From Physocladia obscura (lineage: Eukaryota > Chytridiomycota > Chytridiomycetes > Chytridiales > Chytriomycetaceae), in NCBI GenBank assembly GCA_027596945.1, contig JADGJH010000705.1, forward strand, positions 1-15,164: a DNA stretch of 15,164 nucleotides. Reading direction: 5' to 3'. This document shows, in pieces, positions 1 through 9,800 of this stretch. The position numbers were made by a program, and so were the translations under genes. Every line of letters starts with the position of its first letter. The first letter of the stretch is position 1. The notes beneath the pieces were generated by a model that saw nothing but the letters and a program-made list of their open reading frames with translations, was not told where the DNA came from and made no database searches.

Positions 1-797
1 AAGATTTTGGCCAGCAAATCTACAAGAATAAAAAAATTTACCAAATGTTGTTGGATCCACTGAAGAAAATTGTCTGCTTTCAATGCTCAGCGTTTGATAG
101 AAAATGACAAATATCCCCTTAATGACAATGCACTTACTATTGAATCACCACGCCCACAAACAAATGGGCCCATATGCTCAGATTGAAGCTCAGCCCAGGA
201 ATAGCCCCATCTCTGTTCTAATGCTTTTCTGGTCACTGCAGCTTTGTCTCCAAAAACCAATTGTTCTGGTTTGTACTCCCCAATAATATGGCAAAAAGTT
301 TGCCTCTCAACTTTGTTATGTTCTGCAGCTTGAACTGACAACTAAATTTGAGTCCAATAAAGAATATTATTGTATCAAGTAGAGAATATTAATGTATTTG
401 TAAAAGTACCTGTTTGTGTGAATACCCAAGTCTTCGGAGCATTCTCCAAATTGTGGAAACAGAGACAGACAATCCACATGACTGATGTACTTGCTCCTGA
501 AGTTCATCAAGATACCAATCAGATCATAGTGTGAAGAGAGCTTTTATATGCTAAAATAACAGTATTAAGAAATATATAGCTTACATTTAATATAGGCATC
601 TCCAGAGAATGGCTCCATCCTTGCTGCTGCGCATATGGATTCCTGAGTGTTCCAAATGTTTGAAAGTATTCATATGCTTGAGCAACCAAAGAGCAATCAA
701 CAAATAATCACTTTGCCACAGAACGTGAGCATTGTCCTTCCAGGCAGGCCCAGACAATATGCCAAAGAATGGCATCTGGGTGTTGCTTGATGCCCAT
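1..797 (-). pseudogene. Decayed Tc1/mariner-type (DDE_3) transposase, cut by window edge
   Basis: Piecing the minus-strand frames together gives a transposase from an ATG at 797-795. It runs through an N-terminal helix-turn-helix (YEYFQTFGTLRNPYA), a second helical region (DWYLDELQEQVHQ then STIWRMLRRLGYSHK) and the start of the catalytic domain (FGDKAAV, RWGYSW, GPFVCGRGDSIVSALSLRG). The order and wording match fungal Tc1-like DDE transposases. Two intron-like gaps fit GT-AG rules: 342-409 (68 nt, phase 0) and about 541-584 (44 nt). The copy is dead: in-frame TGA codons lie at 710-708, 526-524 and 89-87, a frameshift falls near 600-615, and the usual FVDE around the first catalytic Asp reads FGDK. 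The second and third catalytic acidic residues should lie beyond the left edge or are lost. Family assignment is from motif memory, not a search. Confidence 0.83.
342..409 (-). other. Spliceosomal intron inside the transposase relic
   Basis: On the minus strand the exon ending in codons for SHKQ is followed by GTACTT, and the next exon opens after AAATTTAG with codons for LSVQAAEH. Removing 68 nt restores the typical continuity between the helix-turn-helix and the catalytic domain in phase 0. An intron in a transposase gene suggests the element evolved in intron-bearing fungi. Confidence 0.6.
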
Positions 798-820
798 GAT
801 AAGTATTAGTTGAAATTGAA

Positions 821-893
821 TCCAGTATCTCCACCAATATCTCCACAAATATTTCACCAGTATTTCACCAGTATCTCTCTCCAATATTTGACA
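821..893. repeat. Short 11-13 bp minisatellite
   Basis: Consecutive units read ATCTCCACCAAT (827-838), ATCTCCACAAAT (839-850), ATTTCACCAGT (851-861), ATTTCACCAGT (862-872) and ATCTCTCTCCAAT (873-885), followed by a partial unit. It lies just outside the 5' end of the transposase relic and could be a subterminal repeat of that element. No terminal inverted repeat partner is visible because the other end is outside the window. Confidence 0.7.
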
Positions 894-1223
894 AAATCAA
901 GAATCAAAAAAAAATGCCATTTATTTTGTCTGACTCAATATTTTTGAAAATAGCTGTAATTTAAATTCAATATTTCAAAATTTTAATTAATGAAATCATC
1001 AATCATTATTTTGTACTACATAGCGTGTATACTTAAAAAATATATTAAAAAATGGATTATTTTAGAGACGACAGACCAGAATCTGCGTCGCAAATACATG
1101 AGAATTTACCAAAAAACGAAAATGCCTTTATATTTACAAAAATTAAAAAAACAACTGGGATATAAAAATGATTCCCTTAGAAAAAAAAGCACAAAGCAGC
1201 AGAAAAGGAGAAAAAAAAAATCA
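894..1223. other. AT-rich gene-free stretch; 3' flank of the bZIP gene
   Basis: This is A-rich sequence between the transposon relic and the bZIP stop codon. An ATG at 990 opens a 93-codon plus-strand frame, but it is Lys/Ile/Tyr low complexity and runs into the antisense of the bZIP C-terminus, so it is not called. On the minus strand the part next to 1224 is the likely bZIP 3' UTR; an AATATAAA-like element lies near 1125-1132. Confidence 0.5.
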
Positions 1224-1973
1224 CTAAACACCGCCAACGCCAATAGACTGTTCAACAAGCGCGCGGTGTGATTCCATCAATTGACGCTCCAATAAAGCAA
1301 CGCGCCGCTTCAAATCGTCCTCACGCTGAGCAAAGCCCATGGCGTCGTTTTCCAGAACGGCTATACGTACAGTCAGAGTAGATTTTTCTTTTTCAAGCGC
1401 GTCGACTTTGAGTTCGAGCGAGTCAACTTTTGCAGCCTTGCGCGCTCTTGACTTGCGAGCAGCTTCAGTGTTGCGGAGACGCTTGAGGGTCGCGTCGTGC
1501 CCATCGTCGTCGTGGCAGACGTCGGGCAGGCGCCGTTTCGATGGCGCGTGGACCGGGCTTGGGCTGCTTGGGTTGCTTGGGTTTGGCGACGGGATCACGA
1601 AGCACGTGGCGTCCGACATTGCGGGGCTCGGCGGCTGTGCGCCCATCAGGCCCAGCGGCATCAGGCCGAGGCCGAGGTTGTCGAGGTCCACGTCCAGGCT
1701 CAGGCTGTGCGGCGCCGACATGCCCTCCAGCCAGCCCAGCCAATCAGACGAGCCCGCCTCCGCGTCGTTGTCCGCCTTGAGCATGTCGAAGTTGAGCGGC
1801 ACGGCCATCGCCGACGTGAACCACGCGTCGTTGTTTTCGTTCAGCGCCCCCAGATCGACGGTCTTCATCCAACTGCTTTCAACTGGATTCACTGGCGCCG
1901 CACTGGCTAGGCTTGCACCTGCTAGGCTTTGGTTTGTTTGGTTCGCTTGATTCTTTACTTTTACGTAGCACAT
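1224..1973 (-). CDS. GCN4: Gcn4/Cpc1-like bZIP transcription factor
   Basis: This encodes a 249-aa nuclear DNA-binding protein in one exon. The basic region at about residues 164-179 contains NTEAARKSRARK, nearly identical to the Gcn4/Cpc1 signature, and the first zipper leucine sits exactly 18 residues after its Asn, as in Gcn4. Heptad positions follow at L186, L193, L200, L207, F214, L221 and L228, a longer zipper than Gcn4's. The N-terminal half is acidic and hydrophobic, with Trp and Phe clusters (DAWFTSAM, SSDWLGWLEGM) of the kind found in Gcn4 activation domains. The ATG at 1973 is the first Met; the frame stays open upstream only through GTG and a poly-Lys stretch. Gcn4 activates amino-acid biosynthesis genes on starvation and is controlled by upstream ORFs. 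The coding region is far more GC-rich than its flanks. The family is secure; strict orthology to GCN4 is inferred. Confidence 0.92.
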   Translation of the reverse strand: MCYVKVKNQANQTNQSLAGASLASAAPVNPVESSWMKTVDLGALNENNDAWFTSAMAVPLNFDMLKADNDAEAGSSDWLGWLEGMSAPHSLSLDVDLDNLGLGLMPLGLMGAQPPSPAMSDATCFVIPSPNPSNPSSPSPVHAPSKRRLPDVCHDDDGHDATLKRLRNTEAARKSRARKAAKVDSLELKVDALEKEKSTLTVRIAVLENDAMGFAQREDDLKRRVALLERQLMESHRALVEQSIGVGGV

Positions 1974-2080
1974 AAGTGTGTGACTGTGACTGGCTTTGAG
2001 CAGGGATGACTCCAAGTATTTATATTTTCTCACAAAAAAGTTTTTTTTTTTTTTTGATTGTGTCGTTTTTCGACTCACTT

Positions 2081-2087
2081 TGACTCA
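2081..2087. promoter_or_regulatory. Consensus Gcn4/AP-1 site TGACTCA
   Basis: This is an exact TGASTCA element 108 bp upstream of the bZIP ATG, with near matches CGACTCA (2071-2077) and TGACTCC (2007-2013). It could mediate autoregulation if it is promoter DNA, but it also lies inside the possible 5' leader. Two other exact copies (931-937 and 5183-5189) occur in the window, about the number expected by chance, so position is the only support. Confidence 0.4.
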
Positions 2088-2118
2088 TTTTCGCTTTGTA
2101 ACTTTTCGCACCCATCAC

Positions 2119-2207
2119 ATGGTTTCACGTGACTTTTCCACGCAAGACATTCTTACTTCTGTCGGCAGCTCAAAAATATCTGATCATATTCAATACGTTT
2201 TCCGCAC
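2119..2207 (+). other. Tentative first coding exon of the unknown gene
   Basis: ATG 2119 opens a frame beginning MVSRDFSTQD that can be left at a GTATTC donor (2208). Joining it to the acceptor at 2649-2650 keeps phase and would give a 413-aa product. The implied intron of about 443 nt is far longer than every other intron in the window (55-100 nt), so this model is weak; additional small exons or a different start are equally possible. Confidence 0.2.
2125..2132. promoter_or_regulatory. TCACGTGA palindrome (E-box, Cbf1-type)
   Basis: This is a perfect 8-bp palindrome around CACGTG between the divergent bZIP gene and the 2619-3803 gene. In yeast, RTCACGTG is bound by the bHLH factor Cbf1, which acts in sulfur amino-acid gene control. 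Binding here is inferred from the motif alone. Confidence 0.35.
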
Positions 2208-2290
2208 GTATTCTTGACGTTCTGCTCTATTTTCGCTTATTTGTCATCAACCCTTTCTCCCCATGAAAAATTTTATTCGTTCGTTTTCAT

Positions 2291-2618
2291 CTTTGCTTTT
2301 TCGTCAACACAAATTTATCAACGAAATGAAATTTACGCGAAAAAATACAGGAACAAATGAAATTTCTGACTAATTCGAGTGTACTCCTGGCACAGAAGTT
2401 TTTTTTCCATTTCATACAAGTGTCTGTTTATTCTTGATCAAATAGCTTTCAAAAAAATACACGAAAAGTTAGCAAGAATCCCACAACAGGAACTGTTCCT
2501 CCACTCAATAAATTAGCAATCATAAAGTATAAAGAATTCAATTCAGACAAGTTTAATATTCAAAGATTTTGCAGAGGTTGTTTTTTTTAAATGTTTTTTT
2601 TTTTTTTTTTTTTTTCTC
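2291..2618. other. AT-rich intergenic stretch with poly-T tract
   Basis: This lies between the divergent bZIP gene and the unknown plus-strand gene. It contains a run of 22 T at 2594-2615, which could be the polypyrimidine tract of an intron ending at AG 2649-2650. A 37-codon plus-strand frame from ATG 2263 is not supported as coding. No RNA gene was recognised. Confidence 0.4.
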
Positions 2619-3803
2619 TTGCCGCCATATTTTGATGAAATTTCTGCCAGTACAAATCAAAATTTAAGTCGTCAACTGGAAGAAACATTGACATTGGTTC
2701 AGTCACTTCAAGAAAAGCGAAACATTGATTCAGGAAGTGTGCAATCTATCCGTGGAAATAATTTAGGTCACCGCGCGTCCATTGGAGTCTCAGAAATCGC
2801 AGAAACTGTCTCTTCAACTGGAGCTGTGGGATTTAGTTCAACCAAATCCGATTATGATAACTTATCTGTTAGTGCGGACACCATTTTGACAGATGCTGGA
2901 ACTGGCTATTACGCAAGCAACGAAAGCGTAAACACATTTAGAGATGGATCCAAAAACTCACAGAAAAATTTAAATGGCCATGCAACGGCCCAGTCAACGC
3001 GAAATGTGAACTATAATCACCATGGAAACGATGAAGAAAGCGTCTCAGATTACTCTGATACAGTAACAAAACCCAATAATTTGAAAATTTCGTTTTCGTT
3101 GAATAGTCCAGCCACGTCTCTTCCAATGGCTCGAATCTCCAACAATCGTGGAATCAGAGCTAAAAATGGTAATAGTAACGACTCAGATTCGTCAGTACCA
3201 CCCTCGCCAGAAACTCCAAAAGCAGGCAACTTTACAAAGCGATACACAGCACCTGCATCCAGCTATTATGTCCCTGTTGCACCAGCGCGAAAACCTGTAG
3301 ACACTGCCTCGAAAAAATCTGGCATTTCATATTCTGGAATCGATAGTTCTCTGCGAAAGCAGCAAAATCGAACAACGGCTCCTATTTCATCCCCATCAAA
3401 AAATGATGTTAGCGATTCTAGTGTTTCACGGCAGGTGTCACTGGATCGTGGAACAAGGTTGTATTTTGTTGACAAAGATTCAGAAACAACACATACTCTA
3501 GGTGCGCTAAATTCTGCAACGCAAAGGTTGGCGCTTGGGCGACCTCATTCAGCAGCAGGGTTGGCAAAAGAAGCAGTAGAATACGGCTCTGGGTATGGGC
3601 ATGTTAGGGAATCAACTTTTAATGGAAGCTCGATAAAAGCAAAATCTGATACTGAAGGTGTCAAAGGTTGGGGCGTTAGTAAAAGCTTTGTTGGTGGAGG
3701 ATCAACTTTGAGAACTGTCACAAGCTCCACAAACCGAACAGAATCAATTCGGGATGCGATAAGAGCGAGAATCAAAGAGAGGGATTTAAACACCTTTCAA
3801 TGA
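2619..3803 (+). CDS. Hypothetical Ser/Thr-rich disordered protein, 5' end uncertain
   Basis: A long frame, open from 2526, ends at TGA 3801-3803 and gives about 385-395 residues, mostly low-hydrophobicity, Ser/Thr/Asn-rich and probably disordered. An N-terminal stretch (NQNLSRQLEETLTLVQSLQE) could form a short coiled coil. Proline-directed phosphorylation-like sites occur (SSVPPSPETPK, SSPSK), and the C-terminus (ESIRDAIRARIKERD) looks like a charged amphipathic helix. There are no membrane segments and no recognisable domain. The first in-frame ATG is only at 3126; upstream the frame begins in a poly-T tract, so the true start is probably in a spliced upstream exon, with a plausible acceptor at 2649-2650. 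An ATTAAA just after the stop (3808-3813) may be its poly(A) signal. Function unknown. Confidence 0.7.
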   Translation: MPPYFDEISASTNQNLSRQLEETLTLVQSLQEKRNIDSGSVQSIRGNNLGHRASIGVSEIAETVSSTGAVGFSSTKSDYDNLSVSADTILTDAGTGYYASNESVNTFRDGSKNSQKNLNGHATAQSTRNVNYNHHGNDEESVSDYSDTVTKPNNLKISFSLNSPATSLPMARISNNRGIRAKNGNSNDSDSSVPPSPETPKAGNFTKRYTAPASSYYVPVAPARKPVDTASKKSGISYSGIDSSLRKQQNRTTAPISSPSKNDVSDSSVSRQVSLDRGTRLYFVDKDSETTHTLGALNSATQRLALGRPHSAAGLAKEAVEYGSGYGHVRESTFNGSSIKAKSDTEGVKGWGVSKSFVGGGSTLRTVTSSTNRTESIRDAIRARIKERDLNTFQ

Positions 3804-3832
3804 GACAATTAAAAACAATCTTTTAAAAACAC

Positions 3833-3838
3833 TTTATT
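3833..3838 (-). terminator. AATAAA poly(A) signal of the enolase-phosphatase gene
   Basis: A minus-strand AATAAA begins 3 nt after the stop codon of the enolase-phosphatase gene. The convergent plus-strand gene ends at 3803, so the two 3' ends must lie very close together or overlap. Confidence 0.5.
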
Positions 3839-3840
3839 TA

Positions 3841-5665
<1,825 letters not shown>

Positions 5666-6808
5666 CAAAGTTGAAAATGAAAAAATTTGAAAAATGAATC
5701 AATCCTCCTAAACTGCACCAACTTCAAACTAGACCAACTTTTCCAGGTCAGTTTCGCACAGAATAATGTGGTTAATCTTCTGCAGTCATCTCCATTGTCT
5801 GCAAATCCTGATTTGCAGATTCTTCTCATTTGCTCAATAACACGAGCTGGCGTCAATAATTTCTAACATCTTGGTCTGGTTGAATGGTTTCCATACTCTT
5901 GCGGCTTGACCCTTACCAAATCAATTTGTCATTCTCATTTTGAAATCTCTTTTTCGGTTTAAAAAATTAGAAATAATTGAATCCAATAAAGATGGTAGTG
6001 CTTCTCTGTTGTGTTTGTAAATTATTGAAAAGAATCATATAGCTTGGACAGGTAGTTTTCAAAAATAGCTGAATCTTTGCATTAGTGTAAACCGATCGAA
6101 TTTCTGGCGACAGGTCTTTCTCAATCGCCCGACTTTTTTATTACAGAGATTGATAAAATCAACATTTGAAATTTCCGTTAAAAATGAAAGAGACAAATTT
6201 CAGGATATTTTTAGTACTGGAGAAGGGAAAAATCACTGTTGATGTTTGGACATCCACAACACCATTCAGAAATTTGCTTAGAATGTCAGAATTGACGGAA
6301 ATTTTAGCTATACACTTTGTAATCGCAATAAAGATAGATAATTCCTAGCCCAAAAAAGTAAATAAATTCGATAACGTAATCTAGATCAAGCTATTTTTGT
6401 GAATAATATTTTACAAGTAATTTTTGCCGTCATTAACTGGTAAGATTGTCCGTTGTGGTCAAAATCTAAATCAAGTTGGGTTTCAAGAGTGTACAGTTTT
6501 TGTCTAAAAAATTAATTAATTGGTGACCGTTGAATTCAACTGAGTCTAAGATATGGTTGCTTACTTGTAGTTGTAACGATAACAAAATCAACTACAATGA
6601 AACCTGTCGGGAAGACCGCATGCTTTACACTACTGCTTGAATTTTACCTTTTGTCTCGTGACGTCGAAAAATGTCTTGGCACGGGTCTTGAATTTGTCCC
6701 TTCTGAAACTGAAAAGAATTTGTCGACAAACCCTGACAGCAGACAAATTCGTTGATTTGAAACAGACGTGGCAACTTTTGTGTAAACAACGAGAAAAAAA
6801 AGTTGCAA
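5666..6808. promoter_or_regulatory. Divergent promoter region, enolase-phosphatase / ABC transporter
   Basis: About 1.14 kb separates the two divergent start codons. No convincing gene was found; frames at 5665-5856 and 6166-6348 lack ATG starts or coding character. Visible elements are a perfect 10-bp dyad at 5798-5819, a CRE-like TGACGTC at 6659-6665 (144 bp before the ABC ATG) and a TGAGTC half-site at 6541-6546. No clear TATA box can be singled out in AT-rich DNA. Confidence 0.5.
5798..5819. promoter_or_regulatory. Perfect 10-bp inverted repeat with 2-bp spacer
   Basis: TCTGCAAATC is followed by CT and then its exact reverse complement GATTTGCAGA. It lies 133 bp upstream of the enolase-phosphatase ATG. 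A dyad like this could bind a dimeric factor; a chance or transposon-scar origin cannot be excluded. Confidence 0.45.
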
Positions 6809-9800
6809 ATGTCGCCGCAACCAAAAGACGACTTCACAATTGAAACTCCATCGGGCCACCGCGATGGCGACGAATCCGAGGGCGTTACCGATTCAACGAA
6901 AGAAAAGAAGGGTTTGTTTGCCAAGCGCAGTACAAAGTCATCTGCCAAAAAACCTGTCGAGCACGCCGTTTCTTTGAAAGAGCTTTTCCGATATGCATCG
7001 AAGCAAGATAAGCTCATGATGGCGTATGTATTCGCTCCAACTTCTTCCTGCACTACTTTACCGAAAGTTCCTGTTTATCGTCTAACTGCTTGCAAATCAA
7101 TTAGTGTTGCAGCTGTCTTTAGTATTGGAATTGGTGCTCTCATTCCCTCGTCAATTCTAATTCTCGGAAATGTACTCAATTCCGCCGGATCTTTACTGGG
7201 TGGTGGATCCCTTCCAGCTGGAGTTACGTTCGATCCAAGCCCGATGTATCCCACGATTCTTGATTTTGTATACTTTGGTATTTCAATGATGATTGCTGGA
7301 TATCTCTCTCAAGCCTTGTGGACACTTAGTGGTGAAAATCAAGGAAGGCGAATTCGGGAATTGTACTTACGTTCTATTTTGCGACAGGATTTGGGATGGT
7401 AAAAATTGCAATTAAAATTTTAACTATACAATTTAATCTCGTGTTTGTCATAGGTTTGATATGGCTGAAGAAGGCTCCTTGACAACTCGTCTCGCTCAGG
7501 ATACTAATTTGATTCAAGACGGTATTTCTGAAAAGTTTGGTCTTTGCATTCAATCTGTTGCCCAGTTTGTTACGGGTTTCGTCATTGCTTTTGTCAAAGG
7601 ACCAATTTTGGCATTGGTTTTGCTCGCATCTGTTCCAATTATGGCTTCTGTCGGTATTGTTATGTTCAGTGCACTCTCAAGACTCACAACTGAAGCTCAG
7701 GGTTTGTTACATTGCAAAAACGTCGTAGTAAAATTATCAAAAGCTTACTATGAATGAACAGATGCATATGCCGAAGCTGGTGCTGTTGCCGAGCAAGTAA
7801 TTTCTGGTATTCGCACAGTATATTCTTTTTCTCTTCAAAACCGTTTTGCGACCAAATACGATTTGAAGCTGGACAATGCCGAAAAGGCCGATAGAAGACG
7901 TGGAATAACTTTGGGTATTGGATTTGGAACTTTCATGATGGTTATGTTTTCTACTTACGGTCTTGCGTTCTGGTATGGCTCTCGTCTTACTTACGGCGGA
8001 AGAATGTCTGCTGGAGATGTTCTTGTCACCTTCATGAGTATGATGATGGGAAGTATGGCGTTGTTGACTCTTCCGCCGAACCTTTCCGCTGTTAGTTCTG
8101 CCCGCGGTGCTGCATATAAAATTTACAATACGATTGAGCGCGTTCCAATAATTGACTCGTGCAGCACTTCAGGCGAAAAACCAAACACATTGGAGGGAAA
8201 AATCGAATTCAAGCAAGTTTCTTTTCGGTACCCAACTCGTCCCGACACTGAAATCTTCGAAAATTTTTCTTTCACCGTTGAACCTGGCCAAACAGTTGCA
8301 TTTGTCGGACCATCAGGATCTGGAAAGAGTTCAACTGTTCAACTTGTACAGCGCTTTTACGATCCTTTGAGTAAGTGTTTTTTACTTTTTATCCATTAGC
8401 TTATATTTTCATATCTGGTAATCTTTCAGGTGGAGCTGTATCTGTCGATGGTCGTGATCTCAAGTCACTGAATGTTACGTGGTTGCGCCAACAAATTGGT
8501 GTTGTTTCGCAAGAGCCGTGCTTGTTTAACACTTCCATTAAACAAAATATTCTACTGGGTGCCGTTTCCGAAAATGTTTCTGAGAAGGACTTAATTGAGG
8601 CTTGTAAAATGGCCAATTGTCACAACTTTATTATGAAGCTTCCGCAAGGCTATGACACTCAAGTCGGAGAACACGGAGGAATGCTTTCTGGAGGACAGAA
8701 GCAACGTATCGCAATTGCTCGGGCGCTCATTAAGAACCCTAAAATTTTGTTGTTGGATGAAGCGACTTCAGCTCTGGTAATTATTAGTGCTTTCTAATTT
8801 ATAGTTGGGGGGTTTTTTTTTGACTTAATTTCAAATCATAGGACACTCAATCTGAACGCCTTGTACAAAGAGCTCTTGACAAAGCTTCCCAATCTCGTAC
8901 CACAATTGTTATTGCTCACCGTCTGTCAACAATCAAAAATGCAGACAAAATTGTTGTGCTTGAGAAGGGTCGTATTATTGAAGCTGGAAACCATGCTGAA
9001 CTTATAGCGCTGAATGGAACCTATCACAATCTTGTTGAAAAGCAAAAAATTAAGGCCCGCGTCGAAGGTGTTTTGGAATCTAAGAACAAGGAGGTTGAAG
9101 AAGAGGAAGAAGCATTTATCACTCCTTTGGCAATGCCAGCTTCATCTGCTGTTAAAGATTCAACTGGTGCTGTTCTTGAAACAAGATTAGTTTTGGAGGA
9201 TGCCACGGATATGGCTGCGGCTTTGAGAAAAGCGCAAGCCGTGAAGGATGCCGCAAAAAGAGCGACTCTTGACCAAAAAGCGCCTATTTGGAGAGTAGTT
9301 GAACTCATGAGACCTGAATGGAAATACATTGCTTTTGGTATTTTAGGCGCGTGTGGCGCAGGTGTCGTATTTCCTGTCTTTGCCCTCATCTTTTCGTCCG
9401 TCATTGTTCTTCTTTTGGATCCTAACGACGTTTGGCCTGCGCCGTTCCAAGGCGCAAACATGTATGCCTTTTTGTTTGTTATAATTGGAGTTGGTACATT
9501 CATCTGCTTCTCTACGCAATTTATCGGTTTTGAATTGGCTGGAGCTTCTTTGACGCGTAGAATGCGTTTGCTGACTTTTAAGGCAATGATGCGTCAAGAA
9601 GTTGGTTTTTATGACGAAGAATCTCATAGTCTTGGTGCTCTTACTTCTCGATTGGCAATTGATGCGTCCAAAGTTGGTGAATTGGTGACAAAGGTTTGGG
9701 CCGATTTGGCACAATTGATTGTCACTGCAATCTGCGGTCTTACAATTGCATTCTACTACTCGTGGCAACTGTGTCTCATTATTCTTTTGGCAACACCATT

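Larger units (their letters stand above)
2020..2290 (-). promoter_or_regulatory. Cluster of short upstream ORFs ahead of the bZIP gene
   Basis: Upstream of the bZIP ATG the minus strand has these ATG-initiated short frames: 2290-2273 (5 aa), 2264-2247 (5 aa), 2247-2227 (6 aa), 2187-2170 (5 aa), 2150-2115 (11 aa), 2120-2115 (ATG directly followed by TGA) and 2115-2020 (31 aa, with a second in-frame ATG at 2088). All terminate before the main ATG at 1973. Gcn4, Cpc1 and ATF4 mRNAs are controlled by uORFs and reinitiation, so the arrangement fits the family. The transcription start is unknown and AT-rich DNA produces ATGs often, so the number actually in the mRNA cannot be told. Confidence 0.45.

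Noticed and set aside
990..1271. 93-codon plus-strand frame from an ATG
   Set aside because: Lys/Ile low complexity in A-rich DNA, with its 3' end antisense to the bZIP C-terminus.
1339..1950. 203-codon plus-strand open frame, and the other frames at 1465-1910
   Set aside because: They are shadows of the GC-rich bZIP gene on the opposite strand, Ser/Arg/Ala-rich with no domain; the bZIP frame has clear family motifs.
1974..2078. N-terminal extension of the bZIP protein to residue -35
   Set aside because: It would need a GTG start and reads through a poly-Lys stretch from a poly-A run; the first ATG is at 1973.
6625..7053. 142-codon minus-strand frame over the ABC start
   Set aside because: Antisense to exon 1 of the ABC gene, whose frame is family-supported.
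8375..8429. Continuation of the ABC exon through 8371-8429
   Set aside because: A GTAAGT donor and CTTTCAG acceptor flank it, and removal restores the DPLSGAVSVDG sequence expected after Walker A.
9343..9768. Minus-strand frames of 141-159 codons over TMD2 of the ABC gene (9024-9768)
   Set aside because: Antisense shadows with odd composition.
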